In this document: piece after piece, positions 18,304 to 25,135 of the stretch
How the letters are laid out: the number at the start of each line of letters is the position of its first letter
Numbering within the stretch: the stretch's first letter is position 1
Origin: Candidatus Woesearchaeota archaeon
GTDB taxonomy: Archaea; Nanobdellota; Nanobdellia; SCGC-AAA011-G17; PNOQ01
Length of the DNA: 33,157 bases
NCBI GenBank assembly: GCA_018693795.1
Contig: JABHMJ010000052.1
Location: forward strand, 1 to 33,157
Direction of reading: 5' to 3'
Notes under the pieces: generated by a model
The model's database searches: none
Seen by the model: only the letters and a program-made list of their open reading frames with translations
What the model was told of the DNA's origin: nothing
Position numbers and translations under genes: made by a program

Positions 18304-18379
18304 CGGGCCCGACGGGATTTGAACCCGCGACCTCATCCTTAGGAGGGATGCGCTCTAATCCAAGCTGAGCTACAGGCCC
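18304..18379 (-). tRNA. tRNA-Arg (CCT)
   Basis: A complete 76-nt cloverleaf on the minus strand. The acceptor GGGCCTG pairs with CGGGCCC (one G-U). D stem is GCTC/GAGC, anticodon stem CATCC/GGATG with loop CTCCTAA (anticodon CCT, decoding AGG), T stem GCGGG/CCCGT around TTCAAAT, discriminator G. CCA is not encoded. A TATA-like box at 18403-18410 is centred 27.5 bases before the 5' end. No intron. Confidence 0.95.
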
Positions 18380-18402
18380 ATTAATAAAAAGATAATTATA
18401 CA

Positions 18403-18410
18403 ATTTAAAA
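18403..18410 (-). promoter_or_regulatory. TATA box of tRNA-Arg
   Basis: TTTTAAAT on the minus strand is centred 27.5 bases before the tRNA 5' end, so transcription should begin at the mature end. It starts only 8 bases after the tRNA-like site at 18421. Confidence 0.6.
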
Positions 18411-18420
18411 AACTAACGAA

Positions 18421-18477
18421 TGCGCTGGCCGAATACTAACCCAATGTGACTGAACCAATGAGACTCAAATTGTTTAT
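18421..18477 (-). ncRNA. Short tRNA-3'-end-like locus 1 (candidate attachment site or small RNA)
   Basis: On the minus strand it ends in CGGCCAGCGCA, which looks like the 3' acceptor strand and T-stem end of a tRNA, but no 5' acceptor half exists upstream. GAATGCGCTGGCCG (plus strand, 18418-18431) is repeated exactly at 28953. A TATA box (18500-18507) lies 82.5 bases before the 3' end, so a transcript would be about 57 nt. This is the most diverged of three such loci. It may be an attL/attR-type remnant, a tRNA pseudogene or a small RNA. Confidence 0.45.
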
Positions 18478-18499
18478 TATGTTATTCTTATACTTTAGA

Positions 18500-18515
18500 A
18501 TTTAAATAATTAACT
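18500..18515 (-). repeat. 16-bp repeat copy 1 (AGTTAATTATTTAAAT)
   Basis: Exact 16-bp sequence on the minus strand, present four times in the window. It contains a TATA box. This copy follows the Cys-rich lipoprotein reading frame (stop at 18521) and precedes tRNA-like locus 1. Confidence 0.85.
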
Positions 18516-18520
18516 AAAAC

Positions 18521-18679
18521 TTACTCACAAGGACTTTCAGCTGTACAAAGGTTTTCACATCCACAATTCCCATCTTGACAAATTGCCCTTGCAGTAGGAC
18601 CAACAAGCATTTCAATCTCAAGAGTATCTAAACATTCAGAGTCATCACAATCTTCATCAACTTCACAAACAACATAACT
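18521..18679 (-). pseudogene. Continuation of the Cys-rich lipoprotein frame after an in-frame TAA
   Basis: Directly after the TAA at 18680-18682 the same frame stays open for 52 more codons to a TAA at 18521. It keeps the cysteine- and aspartate-rich style of the upstream part (VCEVDEDCDDSECLD, ICQDGNCGCENLC). The simplest reading is a single nonsense mutation in what was a 128-aa lipoprotein. Readthrough cannot be excluded. There is no start codon or ribosome site at its beginning. Confidence 0.6.
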
Positions 18680-18907
18680 TTAATTTTCAATACCCTCATA
18701 TATACATGACCCACAAGTTCCTTCACACAAATAAGTTTCACCATCACAATCTGCATCTTCTGAACAAATATCCTTAATAAGTTCTCCATCGCATTCACAG
18801 ATTGTTTCTCCTGCCAAATCCCAACCACCACACGGAACATTAGTAGCACATCCAGAAATAAATATAAAACTAAAAAATAATACAACAATAAAAATTTGTT
18901 TATTCAT
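18680..18907 (-). CDS. Small cysteine-rich lipoprotein (probably truncated by a stop)
   Basis: A 75-aa protein with a lipoprotein signal (MNKQIFIVVLFFSFIFISGC, lipid-attached Cys20) and then CGGWDLAGETICECDGEL and DADCDGETYLCEGTCGSC, an EGF/TNFR-like cysteine spacing. I start it at the ATG at 18907, 24.5 bases after the TATA within the repeat at 18928-18943, not at the TTG at 18913. The signal peptide and promoter closely resemble those of the lipoprotein gene at 29049-30194, so the two are paralogous cassettes. The frame continues beyond the stop (18521-18679), which suggests recent inactivation. Confidence 0.7.
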   Translation of the reverse strand: MNKQIFIVVLFFSFIFISGCATNVPCGGWDLAGETICECDGELIKDICSEDADCDGETYLCEGTCGSCIYEGIEN

Positions 18908-18927
18908 AATCAATTTTACATTTTAGA

Positions 18928-18943
18928 ATTTAAATAATTAACT
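18928..18943 (-). repeat. 16-bp repeat copy 2, promoter of the small lipoprotein
   Basis: Exact copy of AGTTAATTATTTAAAT; its TATA (18928-18935) is 24.5 bases before the ATG at 18907. The following leader (ending AAAATTGATTATG) is also nearly shared with the gene at 29049-30194. Confidence 0.85.
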
Positions 18944-18962
18944 GAAAAAAAGAAAAAATTAT

Positions 18963-21215
18963 TTAATCCATCCTAAAATAAGGATATACAATTTTCTTAC
19001 ATCCTTCATTTATTCTTCCATCACAATTATCATCATACACAGTTCTACAATTTTCTTCCATAAAAGGATTTACTAATAACTTTGTATCATCACAATCATT
19101 TACTTCCATGAAGAAATTATCTCCATCTCCATCTGTAAAGTTAGAAACATTTACAAAAGTAGATTTTTCATCAAAGTTTCCATTTGGATCTTCTACTCTA
19201 AATGTTATTGTTTCCAATATATCTTCACCAGATATTGGAGAAATTGTTGCAATATGATTAATATCAATATCTATTGAAATATTATAATTTCCATAATAAG
19301 ACCAAGTTAATTGATTTATTGTATTATCTGGATCTGTAACATATTCATCCAAATCAAACTGGAAAATAGGATTATCTATGTCTATATACATTTCTGGCAA
19401 ATTAGACATAACTGGAGGAAGACTTCCTGTTGAGATAACATTAATAATTCTTGATGCAAAATTATTTGTTTCATCTAGTTCTTCTACTTCTTCATATGGA
19501 TCTACATCAATATAGATATTATGCTCTCCTGCCATAGCAGTCCATGGAGATAATATCACTTGAGTTCCATTTTCTTCAATATAGATAATTTCTTCAGCAA
19601 TCATATTAGAAGGATCATCATAATATATCTGAACATAAAAATTAGTTGTGTTTACACTCTCTGAATTGTGAATCATTGAGAATATTGTTATTTCTTCTCC
19701 CTCATCTGGGCTTGGGTTAGAAAAGAACATATCATTAGGTTCAACTATTAAATCAGGAACAGTTCTTACTTGGAAAGGTTTGAATGCAATATTATTAGTT
19801 TCATTCATTTCAATTATTTCATTATTTGAATCAATTTCAATATAAATTTCATAATCTCCCGGAATTGTATTCCAAGCAGATTGAACTGCATAAACATTTT
19901 CCTTAGCTATTTCTTCTTCTACCACTTTTGGAAGATTTTCATACTTTGTTTTTTTAGTTGTATCAATAATTTGATAACCATTTGATATCATATCTTCTCC
20001 ATCATAAACATAAAAATAAACTTTAATACTTTCTGGAGTTATTTCTCCAACATCATGAATTAAAGCAGTAAACCAAATAAGTTCTCCTTGAGTAGGATTA
20101 TTATCACTCAAATATATGTCTGATTCAGAAATTGATAAATCTGCAACAGGAGTATTCAAAACAGTTATTGTAAAATTTTGGGTATTTGAATAATTAAAAG
20201 CACTTTCATTATCAGAATACTCTGCCAATATACTTATTTCATTTTCTCCTGCTTGAAAATAATTTGGAGTCCAATTAATCCAACGTGTTGGCCCATTTTC
20301 TGCAATAATCATTCCTTTTGGTGGGTTCAAAAGAGATAGAGTTAAAGTCCCATAATCTTCTGGAACTAAGCTTGTAATAATTTCATAATTATATAATTCT
20401 CCTTCTATTGCGGTTAGATTGGGAGTTGAATTAAAATGTGGCCAACCAGAACTCCCAACAGGCCAATAATCTCTATTCGTGTAGGATTCCCTCTCAATAT
20501 TGTAATAAATAGGATATCCAGAATTATTATGATCAAAATCATCCCAATAATTTCCCATTTTTCCAAAATTCCAAATATTGTGCCTATAACTGTAAGCATT
20601 TAAAGAAACACCAGATTCATTTTTATTATTAGAAAAATTATTTGCCCAAATAATATTATTTTCCCCCCCGTTATAATGGAATATAATCCCTTCTTTATTA
20701 TCTCTAATTATGTTTCCAGAAATATTATTATCACTGCTATAACCAAAATGAATTCCTCTATAATTGTTATAAATCTCATTACCTTTTATAGTTCCATTAG
20801 AAGCAAGAGATCCATAAATCCCATATGAATTATTTCTAAGAATATTATTTAATATTTGGTTATATTCTGAACCATAAGAATATATTCCTTTATCAAAATA
20901 TTCAATTACACAATTTTTTACTGTATTATTCATTAGTCTAGGCCATGGGCCGCCAGTAGATACCCCCCCACTTCCATTAAAACCACCTTGAGATAAATTT
21001 CTGGATATTTTATGACCTTGGCAATCTAAGACAACATTCGAATTTAAAAACAAACCATCATTATTACAATCCAATAAATCATAAGTTAAAACAGTATCAA
21101 CTGTTACATTATCTCCACAATTACAAGTAACATTTCCACCACAAAATGCACCTTCAACAGAATTAACTATAAATAATAAACTAAATAAACATAATATTAA
21201 CAAGCCCCTTTTCAT
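18963..21215 (-). CDS. Secreted NosD-like beta-helix / CARDB protein with MopE-type C-terminus
   Basis: A 750-aa secreted protein. After a signal peptide (about 1-22) comes CGGNVTCNCGDNVTV, common in archaeal surface beta-helix proteins. A NosD/right-handed parallel beta-helix follows (about 45-240: NTVKNCVIEYFDKGIYSYGS, NNISGNIIRDNKEGI). Two CARDB-like Ig domains (about 365-590: NPTQGELIWFTALIHDVG, SPDEGEEITIFSMIHNSE) and a further Ig-like region (610-700) precede a MopE/Cu-binding-like tail (DGDGDNFFMEVNDCDD, DDNCDGRINEGC). There is no membrane anchor. The start has a GGGGG ribosome-site-like run about 10 bases upstream and a TATA near 21256, so unlike its neighbours it has a short leader. 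A cell-surface role is likely; the ligand is unknown. Confidence 0.85.
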   Translation of the reverse strand: MKRGLLILCLFSLLFIVNSVEGAFCGGNVTCNCGDNVTVDTVLTYDLLDCNNDGLFLNSNVVLDCQGHKISRNLSQGGFNGSGGVSTGGPWPRLMNNTVKNCVIEYFDKGIYSYGSEYNQILNNILRNNSYGIYGSLASNGTIKGNEIYNNYRGIHFGYSSDNNISGNIIRDNKEGIIFHYNGGENNIIWANNFSNNKNESGVSLNAYSYRHNIWNFGKMGNYWDDFDHNNSGYPIYYNIERESYTNRDYWPVGSSGWPHFNSTPNLTAIEGELYNYEIITSLVPEDYGTLTLSLLNPPKGMIIAENGPTRWINWTPNYFQAGENEISILAEYSDNESAFNYSNTQNFTITVLNTPVADLSISESDIYLSDNNPTQGELIWFTALIHDVGEITPESIKVYFYVYDGEDMISNGYQIIDTTKKTKYENLPKVVEEEIAKENVYAVQSAWNTIPGDYEIYIEIDSNNEIIEMNETNNIAFKPFQVRTVPDLIVEPNDMFFSNPSPDEGEEITIFSMIHNSESVNTTNFYVQIYYDDPSNMIAEEIIYIEENGTQVILSPWTAMAGEHNIYIDVDPYEEVEELDETNNFASRIINVISTGSLPPVMSNLPEMYIDIDNPIFQFDLDEYVTDPDNTINQLTWSYYGNYNISIDIDINHIATISPISGEDILETITFRVEDPNGNFDEKSTFVNVSNFTDGDGDNFFMEVNDCDDTKLLVNPFMEENCRTVYDDNCDGRINEGCKKIVYPYFRMD

Positions 21216-21378
21216 ATTAATAAACCCCCTTACTAGAAAAAAGGAAGTTAGTTTTAATATAAAAAATTGTCGCCTTTTCAGTAACTATAAGATTATTTTA
21301 TGTATAATTATTGTATGTGACTATCATAAAAATAATATACCTCCCCTACTCCACAAGATTACCTAGTTTTTTGCTATG

Positions 21379-21400
21379 GCCATTTGAAAACAAAAATGGC
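21379..21400 (+). promoter_or_regulatory. Inverted repeat covering the start codon of the 29-aa ORF
   Basis: GCCATTT (21379-21385) and AAATGGC (21394-21400) form a perfect 7-bp inverted repeat with an 8-base spacer. The ATG at 21396 lies in the right arm. In RNA this would hide the start codon; in DNA it could be an operator for the regulator encoded just downstream. Confidence 0.45.
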
Positions 21401-21485
21401 AAAAGAAAAAAACATTGGAGAAGAAATAATCTCCAAACTAAAAGAGATGAAGAAAAAATCAATCAGAGGTGATGAAGATGGTTAA
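21396..21485 (+). CDS. 29-aa lysine-rich peptide upstream of the RHH regulator
   Basis: A short open frame, MAKEKNIGEEIISKLKEMKK and so on, charged and helical. It ends inside the next gene: its stop overlaps the start of the ribbon-helix-helix gene by 8 bases, a typical translationally coupled pair. A TATA-like TAATATAC lies at about 21333-21340. It may be a leader peptide, an antitoxin-like helix or a small partner of the regulator. It is supported by context only. Confidence 0.4.
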   Translation: MAKEKNIGEEIISKLKEMKKKSIRGDEDG

Positions 21486-21684
21486 AAACTCTCAAATTCA
21501 CCTAATGGTCGATACGGAACTTTATGAAAAGCTAAAAAGTGACGCAAGGGCGAGATACAAATCTCTATCTGCCCATTGTACAGACAAATTAAAGGAAGAT
21601 CCTGAAACAATTAAGATTCAGGAAACACTTTATAATTTGATGAAGGAAATAGCTGACATAAAATCTAGAGTACTCAACTCTTAG
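21478..21684 (+). CDS. Ribbon-helix-helix (CopG/Arc-like) DNA-binding protein
   Basis: A 68-aa protein. The N-terminal beta strand and two helices fit the RHH fold (SQIHLMVDTELYEKLKSDARARYKSLSAHCTDKL, about 5-38), followed by a C-terminal helix that probably oligomerises. I choose the ATG at 21478 because GAGGTGAT lies just before it; ATG 21472 and GTG 21469 are alternatives. Such small regulators are common in archaeal plasmids, viruses and toxin-antitoxin loci and bind short palindromes. The paired operator-like motifs at 23759 and 27075 are possible targets. Two strong hairpins follow the stop. Confidence 0.7.
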   Translation: MVKNSQIHLMVDTELYEKLKSDARARYKSLSAHCTDKLKEDPETIKIQETLYNLMKEIADIKSRVLNS

Positions 21685-21692
21685 AACGCCTT

Positions 21693-21767
21693 GGTGCGGT
21701 TCTCTCTCAACTTGTTGAGAGAATCGTACCATTTATTTAATAAATTAAAGAGATCGGAACGATCTCT
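21693..21767. terminator. Two hairpins between convergent genes
   Basis: Hairpin one spans 21693-21730: GGTGCGGTTCTCTC pairs with GAGAGAATCGTACC over 14 bp (two G-U), with an alternative inner stem CTCAAC/GTTGAG. Hairpin two spans 21749-21767: AGAGATCG/CGATCTCT, 8 bp with loop GAA. They separate the convergent RHH gene and the gene ending at 21778, so a bidirectional terminator or RNA-stability element is likely. No long poly-T follows either one. Confidence 0.55.
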
Positions 21768-21777
21768 ACTTTATTTA

Positions 21778-22389
21778 TTAGTAGTGCAATGTCTTCGCAT
21801 CTGTTATACATGATTTATTCAATAATTGAGTTTCCGATTTTATTAAAAAAGGCCCATGATTTAGGTCTACTCCTAAAGAATCACTATTCAATTTTAGTAA
21901 TTTAGAGATTTTGTCCACTTTTATCATAAAAGTATCCTCTACATCAATTTCTGCACATATCCTCTCCACTTCTTCCGCGCAATATTTTTCTTTATTCAAG
22001 ATATAATGATTAAACTCAGGTTTAGTAGATTCTTTAGTAACTATAATAACTCCATCTCTCTCTTCAAAAAAAATTTCAACAAAAAATAGAGGTTTAATAG
22101 ATCCATCAGAATCAACAATTAAAGGATATCCATAAAATAAAGGCGTGCCCATAGAACCTAATTTACAGTCTTTTAAAAAATCTTCAATTTGGGGAGTCTT
22201 CCTAATCCCAATCTGCTCTTGTCTTTCAATAAAAAATCTTTCCTTCTTGAAAAATTTAGAGAAAAATTTCTTTCCTTCCAACCTATAATTGAATTTAAGA
22301 GAAGACATATCTTCTTTTTCTAAACAAGCAATATAATAATCCAATAAAGAAATAAACTCATCCTTCGAATCTATATGTTTTAGCATCAT
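21778..22389 (-). CDS. 203-aa protein resembling the N-terminal part of a large helicase-type protein
   Basis: Not confidently identified. The pattern (YYIACLEKED, FFIERQEQIGIRK, LFYGYPLIVDSDGSIKPLFFVEIFFEE, FNHYILNKEKYCAEEVERICAEI) resembles the region preceding the helicase core in archaeal SF1 DNA2/NAM7-like proteins, but no Walker motif or helicase core is present. It may be a truncation that kept its promoter: TTTTAAAG at 22409-22416 is 23.5 bases before this ATG and 26.5 before the next ATG (22386). The end, ITDAKTLHY, is not a typical domain boundary. The neighbouring gene is also only an N-terminal piece. Confidence 0.45.
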   Translation of the reverse strand: MMLKHIDSKDEFISLLDYYIACLEKEDMSSLKFNYRLEGKKFFSKFFKKERFFIERQEQIGIRKTPQIEDFLKDCKLGSMGTPLFYGYPLIVDSDGSIKPLFFVEIFFEERDGVIIVTKESTKPEFNHYILNKEKYCAEEVERICAEIDVEDTFMIKVDKISKLLKLNSDSLGVDLNHGPFLIKSETQLLNKSCITDAKTLHY

Positions 22390-22427
22390 AATGGAGCAAT
22401 CAAGGTACTTTTAAAGTTTTTCTTAAT

Positions 22428-22703
22428 CTATTCATCCACAATATCATTAACCCATTTGTGAGAAGATTCTAATTTTATTTCTTCAATTATTTTTCCCCTT
22501 GCAAGAACTGCAGTGTTAAATCTTTGAGGATTTCCATTTTTGCGAATTGCAGTACGTGACAATATATCAAATATTTTCTTGATTTTTTCCGGAATATCGC
22601 CTACCTCTTGGAGTAAAATTATATCTGGTTTGTGTTTCAGCAATAAATCCCAAACTAAACTATCTTTATTTGCCCCTTTTATATTCCAAGATATAACCCT
22701 CAT
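22428..22703 (-). CDS. Truncated endonuclease/exonuclease/phosphatase (ExoIII-like) N-terminal fragment
   Basis: A 91-aa protein. MRVISWNIKGANKDSLVWDLLLKHKPDIILLQEV is the canonical EEP-family opening, with the catalytic Asn (WNIKG) and the metal-binding Glu (QEV). Full EEP enzymes have about 250 aa; everything after the first third is missing, including the His/Asp motifs, so catalysis is not expected. The TATA (TTTATATG, near 22730) is 27 bases before the ATG, so the promoter is intact. Whether it is a decaying remnant or a used short form cannot be told here. Confidence 0.65.
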   Translation of the reverse strand: MRVISWNIKGANKDSLVWDLLLKHKPDIILLQEVGDIPEKIKKIFDILSRTAIRKNGNPQRFNTAVLARGKIIEEIKLESSHKWVNDIVDE

Positions 22704-22801
22704 AAATTATAGTTAAAATTTTTAGCATATAAATCTTTTCTTCATTACAATAATATTTATATACATATAATATTATATTTTATATACGGAGGAAATAGTC
22801 A

Positions 22802-22828
22802 ATGTTTACTTTTGTTAATTGTCTCTGA
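22802..22828 (+). pseudogene. Eight-codon remnant frame with strong ribosome site
   Basis: GGAGG (22788-22792) lies 9 bases before ATG, which opens MFTFVNCL and then TGA. Upstream is a very AT-rich TATA region. The start signals are among the best in the window but the frame dies at once. It is either a leader peptide or the head of a deleted gene. The rest of 22704-22940 holds only the promoters of the two flanking genes. Confidence 0.25.
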
Positions 22829-22940
22829 GAAAATTATTGGTTTTAATAAAGCTAGTGAACAAAATTAAACGCTATGGATCTATTTGAAAAATCAATATTT
22901 TTTACGTTAAATTTAAATAGAAGTAAATTAAAAAATATCT

Positions 22941-23573
22941 ATGATAAAAAAAATAGTAACACTTTCTGCTTTATTATTGATTTTTATTATTCTTCCACTT
23001 ATTTCGGCCCCGCTTATTTATGATCCTCCAAGAGAAGATTTAAAGGAAGGAGTTATTTTAGAAAAATTAGATTTGAGCTATGGAGATTCACTTGCGCGTT
23101 ATTCAGTGGAAGTGGATTCAATTCAAATGGTTATTGCATTACCTACTTATTTAAAGAATTATGATAAATTTTCAAAAGGAGACAATGTAATATTTTTTGG
23201 AGAAAAATGGAGAGGACATAATGATGATTTGAACTTAGAAGCATATGGCGTAAGCGATATAAAAAAATCTAATGATATTTATTGGCCAGATGAAAAAATA
23301 ATAATAAACAAAATTTATGCCTCTCCTTCACAAATTTATATTATGCCAATTGTGTTACTCTTATGTCCAATTAGTAGTGATGATTGTTCAATTGGAGATA
23401 AATTTATTTCTTTGATTGGTGTTTTAGCTTTTGTTGGATTAATTATATTTTCATTTAAAAATAGACATAAAAAGTTGGGTATATTAATTGCAATATTAAT
23501 TTTTTTGATAATTCTTCAGCTAATTGTAATATATGATCTTTCGCAATTAAGTTGGTGGCATTTATATCAATAG
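22941..23573 (+). CDS. Membrane protein of unknown function
   Basis: A 210-aa protein with an N-terminal hydrophobic signal/anchor (about 5-23), an extracytoplasmic region (25-130) and probably two more transmembrane helices (about 132-145 and 155-170, 178-198). The middle part (VILEKLDLSYGDSLARYSVEVDSIQMVIALPTYL, KGDNVIFFGEKW) has an OB-fold or beta-barrel feel, but I do not recognise a family. The TATA (ATTTAAAT, 22911-22918) is 26.5 bases before the ATG; leaderless. It lies inside the putative integrated element, followed by the tandem-hairpin RNA candidate. Confidence 0.65.
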   Translation: MIKKIVTLSALLLIFIILPLISAPLIYDPPREDLKEGVILEKLDLSYGDSLARYSVEVDSIQMVIALPTYLKNYDKFSKGDNVIFFGEKWRGHNDDLNLEAYGVSDIKKSNDIYWPDEKIIINKIYASPSQIYIMPIVLLLCPISSDDCSIGDKFISLIGVLAFVGLIIFSFKNRHKKLGILIAILIFLIILQLIVIYDLSQLSWWHLYQ

Positions 23574-23588
23574 TTTTGTAACGAAATG

Positions 23589-23596
23589 TTTATATA
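23589..23596 (+). promoter_or_regulatory. TATA box of the tandem-hairpin RNA candidate
   Basis: TTTATATA is centred about 25 bases before 23617, exactly where the first stem of the hairpin pair begins. No open reading frame starts at the expected transcript start, which favours a non-coding transcript. Confidence 0.5.
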
Positions 23597-23616
23597 TAGC
23601 TATTATGATACTAATG

Positions 23617-23716
23617 AAGTACTTGATTTGAGTTGTCTTTCGGGATTTCTCTTGTCTTGTGCACGTACTTTCACTTGGTTAGGCTTTCGGGTTTTTCCTT
23701 GTGTTCGTACACCTAA
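23617..23716 (+). ncRNA. Candidate small RNA with two similar tandem stem-loops
   Basis: Stem 1 is AAGTAC (23617-23622) with GTACTT (23665-23670). Stem 2 is TTAGG (23679-23683) with CCTAA (23712-23716). Inside each lies the same ordered set of motifs: CTTTCGGG (23637, 23684), CTTGT (23651, 23698) and CGTAC (23664, 23706). The closing stems differ in sequence but both pair, as expected for conserved structure around a conserved loop. The upstream TATA predicts a start at the base of stem 1. It could be a free small RNA, a tandem leader element for the 436-aa gene about 105 bases downstream, or a protein-binding RNA. No known family is recognised. Confidence 0.5.
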
Positions 23717-23758
23717 TATTCTAAAGAATTAATTGATCTAAATTTTGGTTATTTTGTT

Positions 23759-23782
23759 AAGTATATACTAGAGTATATACTT
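23759..23782. promoter_or_regulatory. Operator-like palindrome upstream of the 436-aa gene
   Basis: AAGTATATACT and AGTATATACTT form perfect 11-bp arms around a central AG. The palindrome ends 7 bases before the TATA box (23790-23797) of the gene at 23821. A close relative, ATATATACTAGAGAATATAC, lies at 27075-27094 before another gene of the same region. A dimeric regulator such as the RHH protein is a natural candidate for binding. Confidence 0.6.
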
Positions 23783-23820
23783 TAGAAAGATTTATAAGTT
23801 ATATTTTAGTATATTATTGT

Positions 23821-25131
23821 ATGAAATATCGCTCCCCTAATTTGGAAATGTTATTGGAAAATAGAATATTAAATAATACTTCTATTGCCTCTAGATACTT
23901 TTTTGAAGAGGGATTTGTTCCTTTTTTGAGTAACGTGGAATTGACAGGCATTGTTACAAAATTAAAGAATTCTATGCTTCATGAATCTGGAGAAATGCAA
24001 AAAATAGGGGTAGAAGCAGAATTATATTTTAGGGAAATATTATCAAAAAAAAATAAATCTATATTCGAAATTTATCTTGATTTAAAAGAAGGGAGGATTA
24101 CTGGGAATAAAGCTAAAAAAATCTGGTCTGAGATATCCCCTAAATTAGGAGACTATGAAATTAAAAATAAGTATATACAATCTAAAATAACCCCCACAAT
24201 TGAAGATGATCGGAAACTTTTTGAAAAAGCTATCGAAGGAATTGTAAGAAAAAGAACAGAAAATTCATTTGATAAATATGATTCAAAAACTCAATTAAGG
24301 AAGTTATCCAAATTACAAATAGATCGATTTGTAGAAACTGCAGAATTTATAAGAACAAATTCTACAGATATTCTTTATGAAAATGGACTTCATGATATTT
24401 TTCTTGATTCTATAAAAGGAAATGAAAAAATTAATTTTCTTTATTGTGTTTGTTTAAGATTTACTCATGATGAAGGAATTCCAGATATAAGTGAACATTT
24501 AGATCCACTTATAAAAATTGATAAAAATGGAAATTTTCAAAAACATACTGGAGAGGCTCAGAGATATCAACTTGAAAAAATAATTGAAATTTCAAAATTT
24601 ATTGGGAATAATTTTCCAAATATAAATCAAGAAGTTATGATTGCTGATTTTGATGTGCATAAATATGGTGTAGATAGTAGTAAAATAATGTTTCCTAAAT
24701 CTAAAAATTATCTTGATTCAGTTTCAAATTTTATTGAAGGCATACCTGTTACTGGGGAAATGGACTATATGGCTGGAATTGGGTTTGACCCTGATCTGTT
24801 TAAAAAAATATATCTTTCATTATTAATTAATGATGGTTCTTTTTTTCCTAAAGAAGATATGACAAGGGAACTTGAAAATTGTGAAAAACATAGATCTAGA
24901 TCGATAAATAATTGGACAAAAAATAATAGCATACACTACGTAGCTTCTTCATTAGCACGTAAGTTGTCTGAAGGGATTACAATGTCTGAATCTCCAATAA
25001 ATCATGTAGTAATGTTATTTAATGATAATGCTGTACCTGGAACAAGGTTTAATTATTTAACTAATAAAAAATTGCCATTTATTAGTTTACCGAAATTAGG
25101 TAGGCCTATTGATGATTACCTATATTATTAA
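23821..25131 (+). CDS. Unknown 436-aa protein
   Basis: I do not recognise the family. The protein is soluble, with no signal peptide or membrane helix. The first 200 residues are helical and charged. The middle has alternating hydrophobic strands and helices (INFLYCVCLRFTHDEG, VMIADFDVHKYGVD), which suggests a Rossmann-like core with conserved-looking acidic residues. The C-terminal part (HYVASSLARKLSE, NHVVMLFNDNAVPGTRFNYL, KLPFISLPKLGRP) looks compact. A leaderless start is supported by the TATA at 23790-23797. It ends 4 bases from the convergent MetK-like gene. It may be an enzyme with a nucleotide or cofactor substrate, possibly working with the MetK-like protein; that is positional inference. 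Confidence 0.6.
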   Translation: MKYRSPNLEMLLENRILNNTSIASRYFFEEGFVPFLSNVELTGIVTKLKNSMLHESGEMQKIGVEAELYFREILSKKNKSIFEIYLDLKEGRITGNKAKKIWSEISPKLGDYEIKNKYIQSKITPTIEDDRKLFEKAIEGIVRKRTENSFDKYDSKTQLRKLSKLQIDRFVETAEFIRTNSTDILYENGLHDIFLDSIKGNEKINFLYCVCLRFTHDEGIPDISEHLDPLIKIDKNGNFQKHTGEAQRYQLEKIIEISKFIGNNFPNINQEVMIADFDVHKYGVDSSKIMFPKSKNYLDSVSNFIEGIPVTGEMDYMAGIGFDPDLFKKIYLSLLINDGSFFPKEDMTRELENCEKHRSRSINNWTKNNSIHYVASSLARKLSEGITMSESPINHVVMLFNDNAVPGTRFNYLTNKKLPFISLPKLGRPIDDYLYY

Positions 25132-25135
25132 ATTT

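Noticed and set aside
18680-18682. Genetic-code change or programmed recoding of TAA
   Set aside because: TAA ends many intact genes in this window, so it is a normal stop codon here; a point mutation is simpler.
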